Shown piece after piece: positions 1 through 7,205 of a stretch of DNA of 9,436 nt (position 1 is the first letter of the stretch; each line of letters starts with the position of its first letter). The notes beneath the pieces are model-generated. The model was not told where the DNA came from. It saw nothing but the letters and a program-made list of their open reading frames with translations, and did not search any database. Made by a program: the position numbers and the translations under genes. The stretch comes from an uncultured Bacteroidota bacterium (GTDB lineage: Bacteria; Bacteroidota; Rhodothermia; Rhodothermales; UBA10348): assembly GCA_937893205.1 (NCBI GenBank), contig CALBJU010000131.1, forward strand, positions 1-9,436, given 5' to 3'.

Positions 1-2343
1 CAGATAGCTGCCTATTTCTGGAATGTTACTTATTACATCCCGCGGGATGCCGACGCGACTGGTATCGTAGAAGACCGCAGTCCAATCTTCGTGGTTCAGC
101 TCGCGCAAGAAGGCAGCGTCCTTGCCTTTGAGAATCGGAATCTGATCGTTGGAGCTCAGTCACGTCTCTACGGATCGGCACTTGAGCGAATCAACAGGCG
201 TGCTCTCTCTTCCATCATCAGAGCAGACACCTCCAGTAACGTTCAGGCTCTGGCCGCACTGCAAGCCATCCCGGACTCGGTCTTCGCTTCCAGTCTGAGA
301 TTTGACCTGGATGTCACCACCGAGGAATCTGGAAATTCATTGCTCGACGCGCTCCAACTGTTTCAGCCTGTATCGCTCGATTCCTCGCGCATCGTACAGC
401 TGATGAACTATCACCTTGACCGGACTGCGTTAGCCGACGTTACCTGGAAAATAGACTCAATGTCTGTCTTTTCGAGGGGCTCGGTTCAGATGGCGCGCCT
501 CGTATTGCACAGTGAGCCTCCCATTGCGGGTCAACACGTTATCGCAAAAGCGTCGCTTCCAGTCACAGGAACGCTCTCTCGGCTCTCGGTGAGTTACAAT
601 CCCGATAGAGAGGACGATTCGACCTTGACGAGTGTGCTTACACTCATCAAGATCGGGCTGATTGCGCTACTCGGGTTCGTCATCGTGGTTGTGTTCTTTC
701 GCCGTCTCTCGGCTCGACTTCTCGACATCAAGAGCGCTCTGGTGGATTCCATGATCCTGGGTATTCTCGCGGGCGTGGTGGTGGTCATGAACACGCCTGC
801 CATGTCCAGCATATTGGGTGGAGCACCGCTATGGGGCAATGTTCTCGGACGGCTGATCGTCTTTTCGATCATCGCCGGGGTGGTGGCCATATTCACGTTC
901 ATGATCGCTGGCGTCACGGATTCTGTGGTCCGCGAAACCTACGAGGAAAAACTCGGAACACTGATCTTGCTGAGGCTCGGTGATTTTCAGAATAAACCCA
1001 TGGGGGCCAGTCTCACGCGTGGTCTCTCCATCGGCGCAGTAATGCTGGGCATCTCCGTACTCGTCCTTCAACTCTTTCCTGGACTGCACCTGAAATTAAC
1101 CGGACCGATGATGGTCGACTCATCATTTCGACCCATGATTATGCAGTCGTTTGCAGCGTTTGAGTCTTCCTACTTTTTGACCCTCCTATTGATGGTCGGT
1201 GTTGGAACGTTTGCCTATCGCTGGTCATCGAAACCAATCCTGACGGTGGCCCTCGTGACAGGGGTCGGTTCGTTGATTCAGATTGGACCCATGCCGCTCG
1301 TGCCGGGATACATTACCCTCGGCGTCAGTGCATTATTTGCTCTGACCCTTGTCCTGACCTTCGTTCGCTATGATATCCTGACGGCGATTGTTGCTCTGTT
1401 CTCGGTGAATCTGATGTGGGGACTGTCTGAAGGATTTTTGGTCGTTGGAGGCACTGGCTGGATCGATGTGTTCATGGGTTCAGTATTTCTTGGATCGTTG
1501 TTGATTCTTGGATTCGTCGGAGTGACCAGTAAACGAACCGGTCAACAAGTCATCAACTACGTTCCGGAGTACGTCACGGAATTGGCGGGGCAGGAACGCG
1601 TAAAAACAGAACTCGAGATCGCGCATCAGGTCCAATCATTTTTTCTGCCACGAAAAATGCCCGTGGTAAAAGGACTGGACATTGCGGGGATGTGTCTTTC
1701 TGCGACCGAAGTAGGAGGAGATTACTACGATTTCATCACGCTCGACAATGACCGCCTCGCGTTTGTTCTTGGCGATGTGAGTGGAAAAGGGATTCAGGCG
1801 GCGTTTTTCATGACCCTCGTGAAGGGAATTGTGCAAACATTGTCGCGGCAGGGCCTCCCTCCAGCAGAGGTCATGCGAAAGCTGAATCACCTGTTCTGCC
1901 AGAACGCACCGGCAGGAACGTTCATTTCGGTCATCTATGGCGTTGTAGATCCGATCAACAAGACATTTACTTTCGCGAGAGCTGGCCATAATCCAGCGAT
2001 TTTATATCGAGCCGAGACCAGCCATGCTGAGGCATTGAGGCCAAAGGGAATGGCGATCGGTTTTTCGGACAGTTCGATATTTGATGATAACATTGAAGAA
2101 GCCGTGGTCGAGCTGAAGGATGGGGATACGCTCGTTTTTTATACGGACGGGTTCTCGGAGGCCATGAATAGATCCAGAGATCTGTACGGCGACGATCGAT
2201 TGGTGGAAAAGATGACGCACATCGGAGAACATGGCGCCTTGACTATTCTGCGGTTGATGACAGAAGATGTGCACCATTTTATCGAGGGTATGGGAAGGAC
2301 TGACGATATGACCATGGCCGTGCTGAAGTTGAGCGTGTCATGA
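1..2343 (+). CDS. Membrane-anchored SpoIIE/RsbU-type PP2C serine phosphatase (5' partial)
   Basis: The frame is open from base 1, so the gene starts upstream; a GTG at 91 is only an internal candidate start. The last ~245 residues form a SpoIIE/RsbU PP2C phosphatase domain. Its metal-binding acidic motifs are intact: GGDYYDF (1714-1734), GDVSGKG (1771-1791), YTDGFSEA (2140-2163) and TDDMT (2299-2313). A short helix (ELEIAHQVQ, about 1609-1635) links it to the membrane part, as in RsbU-like proteins. The first ~200 visible residues are soluble-like and probably extracytoplasmic. Then come about seven to nine hydrophobic segments (about 634-700, 750-795, 844-918, 1018-1080, 1168-1225, 1234-1302, 1309-1420, 1456-1515). 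Family members dephosphorylate phosphoserine on STAS anti-anti-sigma factors in partner-switching modules. No STAS or anti-sigma kinase gene is visible here, so the target is unknown. I do not recognise the membrane part as a named sensor domain. The stop overlaps the PNP start. Confidence 0.9.
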   Translation, partial: QIAAYFWNVTYYIPRDADATGIVEDRSPIFVVQLAQEGSVLAFENRNLIVGAQSRLYGSALERINRRALSSIIRADTSSNVQALAALQAIPDSVFASSLRFDLDVTTEESGNSLLDALQLFQPVSLDSSRIVQLMNYHLDRTALADVTWKIDSMSVFSRGSVQMARLVLHSEPPIAGQHVIAKASLPVTGTLSRLSVSYNPDREDDSTLTSVLTLIKIGLIALLGFVIVVVFFRRLSARLLDIKSALVDSMILGILAGVVVVMNTPAMSSILGGAPLWGNVLGRLIVFSIIAGVVAIFTFMIAGVTDSVVRETYEEKLGTLILLRLGDFQNKPMGASLTRGLSIGAVMLGISVLVLQLFPGLHLKLTGPMMVDSSFRPMIMQSFAAFESSYFLTLLLMVGVGTFAYRWSSKPILTVALVTGVGSLIQIGPMPLVPGYITLGVSALFALTLVLTFVRYDILTAIVALFSVNLMWGLSEGFLVVGGTGWIDVFMGSVFLGSLLILGFVGVTSKRTGQQVINYVPEYVTELAGQERVKTELEIAHQVQSFFLPRKMPVVKGLDIAGMCLSATEVGGDYYDFITLDNDRLAFVLGDVSGKGIQAAFFMTLVKGIVQTLSRQGLPPAEVMRKLNHLFCQNAPAGTFISVIYGVVDPINKTFTFARAGHNPAILYRAETSHAEALRPKGMAIGFSDSSIFDDNIEEAVVELKDGDTLVFYTDGFSEAMNRSRDLYGDDRLVEKMTHIGEHGALTILRLMTEDVHHFIEGMGRTDDMTMAVLKLSVS

Positions 2344-3164
2344 ATGAGTTCGAGGTGACTGAGCAAGCCCTTGAATTCGTCCGGGAACGAATAAATGATG
2401 ACCCGGAGACCGGCCTGATTCTGGGCTCAGGTCTCTCCGACCTAGCCGATGTCGCCCACAATCAGGTGGTAATTGAAACGGAGTCGATACCGGGCTATCC
2501 CAGATCCACCGTCCAGGGGCACAAGGGACGCTTGATTTTCGGGACGATTGAGGACCGAAAGGTGGTATTTGTACAGGGACGACTGCATGTCTACGAAGGC
2601 CTCACCGTGCACGCCGCGACGTTTCCAGTGCGGCTCCTTGCTGAGCTGGGAGTCAAGAGCTTGATCCTCACCAATGCGGCCGGAGGAATCAACCCTCGGT
2701 TTTCCCCGGGAACGCTCATGTGGATAACGGACCATATCAATTTCAGCTTGGGAAGGTCCATCCGAGCTGGCCACACCCAGGCACCAGAGACCGCCTCGCG
2801 AGTCAGACACAAAGCGCATCCATATGATCTTGAATGGACCGGACGAGCGGCTGAATTGGCGCGTGAAATGGGAGTTCAGACCGAAAGCGGTATCTATTTA
2901 TGGACGCTCGGACCGAGCTACGAAACGAAGGCTGAAATTCGAATGTTCGCCTTTCTGGGTGCCGACGCGGTAGGGATGAGCACTGTCCCGGAAGCAGTGG
3001 AAGCCTCCGCTCGTGGGATGCGCGTCCTTGGCCTCTCAACCATTACCAACCTCGCCACCGGTCTCGGTGACCTGTCTCTGAATCATGAAGAGGTGCTCGA
3101 GGTGGGCCGGCAGGTCCAGAACGACCTGCAGCGTCTTGTGCGGGCCTTAATCGTGAAAACGTGA
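2340..3164 (+). CDS. Purine nucleoside phosphorylase, trimeric (PunA/PNP) type
   Basis: Cytosolic purine salvage enzyme that cleaves (deoxy)inosine and (deoxy)guanosine with phosphate to give the base and (deoxy)ribose-1-phosphate. At 274 aa it has the usual family length. Residues matching the human active site are visible: GSG at 29-31 (phosphate Ser30), GHKG at 60-63 (His61), GRLHVYEG at 80-87 (Arg81, His83, Tyr85), TNAAGGIN at 111-118, Tyr194-Glu195 in GPSYETKAE, Met213 in VGMSTVPE, Asn237 in TITNLATG and His249 in NHEEVL. The Glu/Asn pair predicts 6-oxopurine preference. The loop at residues 135-160 is odd: the common GPN...RFPxM segment, which in human PNP includes Phe159 reaching into the neighbouring subunit's site, is replaced by a basic stretch at about the same length. 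The ATG lies inside the ATGA overlap with the phosphatase, so translation is probably coupled. MTA phosphorylase is a less likely alternative because the Asn site matches PNP. Confidence 0.93.
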   Translation: MNEFEVTEQALEFVRERINDDPETGLILGSGLSDLADVAHNQVVIETESIPGYPRSTVQGHKGRLIFGTIEDRKVVFVQGRLHVYEGLTVHAATFPVRLLAELGVKSLILTNAAGGINPRFSPGTLMWITDHINFSLGRSIRAGHTQAPETASRVRHKAHPYDLEWTGRAAELAREMGVQTESGIYLWTLGPSYETKAEIRMFAFLGADAVGMSTVPEAVEASARGMRVLGLSTITNLATGLGDLSLNHEEVLEVGRQVQNDLQRLVRALIVKT

Positions 3165-3346
3165 GCTTCTGCCAGCAGGCTTTAGGCCATTTTCCAGACC
3201 CGTTTTTGCGTTTTTGTGAGCCGCGTGTGCATATTTAGATGGAAATGTGCCCCAGACGCATATTTTGGCCTTTCCGTTGACACCACTGAAGATGCTCCAG
3301 TCCAGCTGGGCGAAACGGCGCCAGGGACCCCGAGCGAGAGGAATTG
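3165..3346. other. Non-coding gap between the PNP gene and the DUF3276 gene
   Basis: Longest gene-free stretch in the window, and the only one long enough for an ordinary promoter. It contains a T-rich part with two TTTTTG runs (3203-3208 and 3211-3216), a TATTTAGA (3232-3239) and a TATTTTGG (3261-3268). These resemble pieces of the Bacteroidota TTTG/TAnnTTTG promoter, but no pair has the right sequence and spacing together. A TTGACA at 3277-3282 has no matching -10 element. No clear stem plus T-tract terminator follows the PNP gene. A promoter for the downstream genes is plausible here, but I cannot place it. Confidence 0.5.
3336..3341 (+). promoter_or_regulatory. Shine-Dalgarno-like GAGAGG upstream of the DUF3276 gene
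   Basis: GAGAGG ends five bases before the ATG at 3347 and only two before the in-frame TTG at 3344. The spacing therefore favours ATG as the start. The starts of hisC, bfn and leuS in this window lack a comparable purine-rich site. Confidence 0.5.
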
Positions 3347-3757
3347 ATGAGCCAGGAACAGGAATCGCAGGAGTATAAAGACGATTTCCACGAACCGGAA
3401 GACGAATATTATTCGGGTGGGAATAGCCGACCAGCTAAATATCGAGACGAGATATTTTCGAAGCGGGTACCGGCTGGAAAGCGAACATACTTTTTTGACG
3501 TAAAGACAACTCGATCAGGTAAAGACTTCTTTCTAACCATTACTGAAAGCAAGAAGGTCGACGAGAACCGGTACGAGAAGCATAAAATATTTCTTTACAA
3601 AGAGGACTTTGGCAAATTTGTATCGGCCATGCATGAGGTGGTCAGATACATTCAAGATGAGTGCCTTCCAGACTATGAATTTCGTGGTCTTCCCGATATT
3701 TCCCTGCCGGAAGGGGAACTAGATGAGGCGTATTCCGGTGATGAGGATTCTTATTGA
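3347..3757 (+). CDS. PUR-alpha-like DUF3276 nucleic-acid-binding protein
   Basis: Small protein of 136 aa recognised as the DUF3276/bacterial PUR-alpha family, which is typical of Bacteroidota and spirochaetes. The conserved core is at about residues 33-112: RDEIFSKRVPAGKRTYFFDV, then SGKDFFLTITESKK, then KHKIFLYKEDFGKF and a helix VVRYIQDE. This gives the strand-rich half plus terminal helix expected of one PUR repeat. Such proteins usually dimerise and bind single-stranded DNA or RNA; the Borrelia homologue BpuR regulates gene expression. A direct role in this organism is not known. The core is flanked by strongly acidic, low-complexity tails (residues 4-22 and 121-136), probably disordered. 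I chose ATG 3347 over the adjacent TTG 3344 because of RBS spacing. It sits after the long gap and 56 bases before hisC, so it may be first in its own transcript. Confidence 0.88.
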   Translation: MSQEQESQEYKDDFHEPEDEYYSGGNSRPAKYRDEIFSKRVPAGKRTYFFDVKTTRSGKDFFLTITESKKVDENRYEKHKIFLYKEDFGKFVSAMHEVVRYIQDECLPDYEFRGLPDISLPEGELDEAYSGDEDSY

Positions 3758-3813
3758 TTTGAAGGTTATGCACCCGAATCAAAACCTCCCAGAACGCTCC
3801 GAAATTCATCTCC

Positions 3814-4905
3814 ATGGTTAGACCGGTCCCTGAAACCCTTCTTGATCTGATTCGACCCGAAGTACGGTCCCAGCGACCCTACACCGTACCCGGAGCGCGA
3901 AAGGTACCGGTCAAATTAAATCAGAACGAAAGTCCGTTCGATCTGCCACCTGCACTTAAACGAGAACTGCTGGAGGCGTTTTTCCAGATATCGTTCAACA
4001 GATACCCCTCCGAGCAGCCCGCGAAACTCTTGACCGCGCTGGAATCTCATTGCAGCGTTCCAGAAGGGAGTATACTCGTAGGAAACGGCTCCAATGAATT
4101 GACTTACACGCTGGGAATGTGCTTCATACATCCCGGCGATGTCGTGGTTTTACCGTGCCCAATGTTCGCCCTATACGAATCCATGATTCACCTGCACGGC
4201 GGGCAAGCCGTGAGTATCACCTGTCGTTCCGACTTTCAATTCGACGTTGGTGCAATGTTGGACGCCATCGAAACTAACCGGCCCAATCTGGTCATTCTGA
4301 CCACGCCGAACAATCCAACGGGACTCGCAATGCCGTTCTCGGATGTCGAGAAGATTGTTCGCGCTGCACCGGGATTCGTCGTCGTGGACGAGGCTTATCA
4401 TGAGTTCAATACGGAAGCCAGCGCTCTTTCGCTGTTGGACGATTGCCCCAACCTGATCGTGATGAGAACGCTATCGAAGGCGTTCGGTCTGGCGGGACTT
4501 CGGCTCGGATTCATGGTGGCGCGCCCGGAGATTATCAGTGAGATGATGAAATCCCGCCTTCCGTTCATGGTAGATCGAATGTCGGAGCAGGTGGCGCTCC
4601 TACTGCTTCGAAATCAGGAGCTCGTAAAGGACCGGGTTCAGATTATTCTGAACAATACACGAACGCTCAAAGAGGCTCTTTCGTCGATTGACGGTGTCGA
4701 GGTCAGGCCCACGAACACCAATTTTGTGCTTTTCCGAACCTCGGCCGATCCAGCTACTCTCCTCAATGAACTCGCCGATAAAGGGGTCCTCGTCAGAAAC
4801 ATGGGAGGATACCCCGAATTGGTCGGATTTCTTCGTGTTACAAGCGGGACCGAAGACGAGAACAAGGCCTTTCTGGAAGCGTTGAATTCGATCGTTGGAA
4901 AATAG
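3814..4905 (+). CDS. hisC: Histidinol-phosphate aminotransferase (PLP fold type I)
   Basis: Converts imidazole-acetol phosphate and glutamate to histidinol phosphate and 2-oxoglutarate in histidine biosynthesis. The 363 aa match the HisC family length. Visible PLP-enzyme landmarks are the N-terminal NQNESPFDLP (36-45), NGSNELTYTL (91-100), TPNNPTG (164-170) with Asn167, VVDEAYHEF (190-198) with Asp192 and Tyr195, the PLP lysine Lys222 in RTLSKAFGLAG, Arg230 in GLRLGF, and the carboxylate-binding Arg341 in LRVTSGT. These correspond to the E. coli HisC Asn157, Asp184, Tyr187, Lys214, Arg222 and Arg335 set. The ATG is followed at once by the typical VRPVPETLLDLIRPEV helix, which supports the start. 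No other his genes are nearby, so it is an orphan copy. A related aromatic or other amino-acid aminotransferase activity cannot be excluded. Confidence 0.88.
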   Translation: MVRPVPETLLDLIRPEVRSQRPYTVPGARKVPVKLNQNESPFDLPPALKRELLEAFFQISFNRYPSEQPAKLLTALESHCSVPEGSILVGNGSNELTYTLGMCFIHPGDVVVLPCPMFALYESMIHLHGGQAVSITCRSDFQFDVGAMLDAIETNRPNLVILTTPNNPTGLAMPFSDVEKIVRAAPGFVVVDEAYHEFNTEASALSLLDDCPNLIVMRTLSKAFGLAGLRLGFMVARPEIISEMMKSRLPFMVDRMSEQVALLLLRNQELVKDRVQIILNNTRTLKEALSSIDGVEVRPTNTNFVLFRTSADPATLLNELADKGVLVRNMGGYPELVGFLRVTSGTEDENKAFLEALNSIVGK

Positions 4906-4976
4906 CCTCCTTCTTCGATAGCTGCGATAGGAGTCGAAAAACACTCCCATAAACTGCTCACCTCAAACGTGTATTC

Positions 4977-5573
4977 ATGGATCTAGTACAGGTAGATATC
5001 ATCGGACTCTCCACGAGCCCCTCGAGCGGTGGTGCATACGCGCTTGTGCTTGGAGAGGTAGATGGAAACCGTCGCCTGCCCATTATCATCGGAGCTTTTG
5101 AGGCCCAGGCGATAGCGCTGGAGCTCGAAAAAATACAGCCGCCCCGGCCGATGACGCATGACCTGATTCGAGATCTCTTCGAATCAGTCGCAGCGAACGT
5201 AACGGATATTCTGATAGATGAGCTTCGAGAGGGCACTTTTTTCGCCAAAATTCGATTTGCAGTAAACGGAACAGAAGCTCAGTTGGACTGTCGGCCCAGT
5301 GATGCAGTGGCACTGGCTGTGCGCGTTGGAGCTCCAATATTCGTATCGGAGGGTGTCCTCGACGAAGCCGGCATTCCGACTGAAGATGAAGACGATCTTG
5401 CAGCCGTTGAAGCTACGCCGGACGAGTCAGCGGAAGAGCCAGAAGAAGGGTCACCCAAGAGTCCTCTCCAGAAGTTGGAAGATGATCTTGCGAAAACGAT
5501 TGCCGACGAAGACTACGAGCGGGCGGCGAAACTGCGCGATGACATCATGCGCTTAAAAAGCGAGCAGAATTGA
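4977..5573 (+). CDS. Bifunctional nuclease family protein (DUF151) with C-terminal UVR motif
   Basis: 198 aa in three parts. Residues 1-133 are the BFN/DUF151 domain: VDIIGLSTSP at 6-15, the GAYALVLGE strand-turn (19-27), RRLPIIIGAFEAQAIALELE (32-51), DLIRDLFES (62-70), and the signature CRPSDAVALAVR (105-116). Residues 134-160 form a very acidic linker, probably disordered. Residues 162-196 match a UVR motif (LEDDLAKTIADEDYERAAKL, 167-186), the helical hairpin with which UvrB and UvrC bind each other. BFN proteins from plants and archaea have reported DNase and RNase activity; the BFN-UVR combination is common in Bacteroidota, but its role is unsettled. A role in nucleic-acid damage or stress is inference. 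The gene begins 71 bases after hisC, with no clear Shine-Dalgarno site, and its TGA overlaps the TTG of bshC. The UVR part could also be a plain coiled-coil hairpin. Confidence 0.88.
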   Translation: MDLVQVDIIGLSTSPSSGGAYALVLGEVDGNRRLPIIIGAFEAQAIALELEKIQPPRPMTHDLIRDLFESVAANVTDILIDELREGTFFAKIRFAVNGTEAQLDCRPSDAVALAVRVGAPIFVSEGVLDEAGIPTEDEDDLAAVEATPDESAEEPEEGSPKSPLQKLEDDLAKTIADEDYERAAKLRDDIMRLKSEQN

Positions 5574-7201
5574 ATCCCATTCCTTTTTCCTCTTTCGAAT
5601 CCTTCTCACGCCTGTTCAAGGACTACACTGAGGATTTCGAAAAACTTGCTCCCTTTTTTAATGGAGACTATCGTAGCGACGAAGACCTGATTCGTGCTTG
5701 CGAGCGCGCTGCTGCCAAGCATCCGAATCGCTCGCAGCTGGCAGAAATTCTGACCCGACAGGCTGCGAACTTCGATATCGCTGAGAGCTCAGCAAAGCTC
5801 GTCGAAAAAATATCGAACCCATCTTCCGTCGCCGTCGTGACCGGCCAGCAACTCGGGTTATTTGGCGGTCCGCTCTACACATTGTTCAAATCTGTGACGG
5901 CCATTCAATTGGCTGCTCGGCTCGAGCAACTTACCGGCCAGCCTGCGGTGCCTGTGTTCTGGCTGGAGGGTGAAGATCACGACTTCCAAGAAATTGCTTC
6001 GGCCGGCTTTCTGTCGGGAGATGAGGCTAAAAAAGTGGTCTACAATCCAGCTAGTCCGGCCAGTCCGGCCGATGGTGATTCTGCGATGACAGCTGTGGGG
6101 CGCCACATGCTCACACCCGAAATTACGGCAGCCGTCGAAGATGTTGAAAATCTTTTGCAGCCCACCGATTTTCGGGATGAATTGATTTCTCTCCTGCGCA
6201 GTGCCTACGCCTCTGAAAACTCAATGCTGAAAGCGTTCGTAACGGTAATGGATGCCATTATAGGACCTGGCAGGATTCTTTTTCTGTCTCCGGATGATCC
6301 CGGACTGAAGTCCATGGCGAGTCCACTCTTCGCGAAGGAAATTGAAGACTTTTCCACCTCATCTTCGCTACTTGAATCAGTAAACGCAGACTTAGAGAAA
6401 GACTATCACGTCCAGGTTCGAACTAATCCGACCAACCTGTTTCTGCATACCGACGCTGGCCGCATGGCCATTGACATGGGTAATGAGGAGTTCCAGACGC
6501 GAGATGGGCAGGGCGTTTCTCGTGACCGACTGATGGAAAGGCTCAAGGAGAGTCCGCAGGATTTCAGTCCCAATGTTGTGATGCGTCCGCTGATGCAGGA
6601 TACCGTCCTACCGACGGCAGCGTACGTAGCCGGACCCGGAGAGGTGGCCTATTTTGCTCAGTTCAAGGCACTCTATGAGTGGGCGGACATCCCCATGCCT
6701 ATCATTTATCCCAGGGCAAGTGCGACCCTTCTTGAAAAACGGGTCGGCAAAATATTAGAGCGGCAGGACCTGTCAATTCCTGACTTCGAAGAGCAACTAG
6801 AGAGACTTTTTGGACGAGTCGTTTTGGATCACATGGAAGTTGATCTGGATTCAGAATTCAAATCTGCGTCAGCGAGTCTGCACAAGGCAGTAAATGAAAT
6901 CAAGCCTGTGATAGAAAAAATCGACCGCTCCCTCGTGAAATCTGCGGACGCCACACGGGCTGCCTTCATGAAAGAGTGGTCTCGATTGCAGAGTCGGGTA
7001 GAAAAGGCGGAAAAACTGCAGCACGATGTTGTTAGAACCCAGCTAAATCGAGCATCAACGAGTCTTTTTCCGTTCGGAATTCTCCAGGAACGAGTTCTGT
7101 CACCACTATATTTTTTGAATAAGTACGGCCCAGATCTGGGGCAGACGCTAATCCAACACCTCGACCTGAATACGACCGCTCACCAGGTCATCGAGATTTG
7201 A
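5570..7201 (+). CDS. bshC: Bacillithiol biosynthesis cysteine-adding enzyme BshC
   Basis: BshC carries out the last step of bacillithiol synthesis, joining cysteine to glucosaminyl-malate. At 543 aa it has full family length. Family blocks are visible: TGQQLGLFGGPLYTLFKS (91-108), PVFWLEGEDHDFQEI (128-142), FSPNVVMRPLMQD (332-344), AAYVAGPGEVAYFAQF (350-365), YPRASATLLEK (380-390) and the C-terminal LSPLYFLNKYG (510-520). Residues about 400-490 are rich in charged heptad-like helix and match the family coiled coil. I chose TTG 5570 because it overlaps the upstream TGA as TTGA, its product begins with the normal FSSFESFSRLFKDY, and no in-frame ATG or GTG lies between it and the conserved blocks. 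bshA and bshB are not in this window and must lie elsewhere if the pathway is complete. An 18-base tandem repeat encodes SPASPA at residues 162-167. leuS follows after 4 bases. Confidence 0.93.
   Translation: MNPIPFSSFESFSRLFKDYTEDFEKLAPFFNGDYRSDEDLIRACERAAAKHPNRSQLAEILTRQAANFDIAESSAKLVEKISNPSSVAVVTGQQLGLFGGPLYTLFKSVTAIQLAARLEQLTGQPAVPVFWLEGEDHDFQEIASAGFLSGDEAKKVVYNPASPASPADGDSAMTAVGRHMLTPEITAAVEDVENLLQPTDFRDELISLLRSAYASENSMLKAFVTVMDAIIGPGRILFLSPDDPGLKSMASPLFAKEIEDFSTSSSLLESVNADLEKDYHVQVRTNPTNLFLHTDAGRMAIDMGNEEFQTRDGQGVSRDRLMERLKESPQDFSPNVVMRPLMQDTVLPTAAYVAGPGEVAYFAQFKALYEWADIPMPIIYPRASATLLEKRVGKILERQDLSIPDFEEQLERLFGRVVLDHMEVDLDSEFKSASASLHKAVNEIKPVIEKIDRSLVKSADATRAAFMKEWSRLQSRVEKAEKLQHDVVRTQLNRASTSLFPFGILQERVLSPLYFLNKYGPDLGQTLIQHLDLNTTAHQVIEI
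6053..6070 (+). repeat. Two tandem 9-base units AGTCCGGCC inside bshC
   Basis: Two perfect copies in frame encode Ser-Pro-Ala twice, in a variable surface-like loop between conserved BshC blocks. Gain or loss of a unit would keep the frame. It looks like simple local duplication rather than a functional element. Confidence 0.6.
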
Positions 7202-7205
7202 ATTC

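Noticed and set aside
594..917. Minus-strand open frames opposite the phosphatase gene and, likewise, opposite all other genes
   Set aside because: Their translations show no family motifs and are biased, as expected for antisense shadows. The + strand frames carry clear conserved domains.
3165..3185. Small inverted repeat (CTGC..GCAG) after the PNP stop, considered as a terminator
   Set aside because: The stem is four base pairs with a two-base loop and no T-tract follows directly, so it is not a credible terminator.
3277..3282. Perfect TTGACA as a possible -35 box
   Set aside because: No acceptable -10 sequence lies 16-18 bases downstream, and this organism group uses a different promoter consensus. 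Probably chance.
3754..3782. Inverted repeat TTGATT...AATCAA at the end of the DUF3276 gene
   Set aside because: Only a six-base AT-rich stem with a 17-base loop, and it overlaps the stop codon. Too weak to call a terminator or operator.
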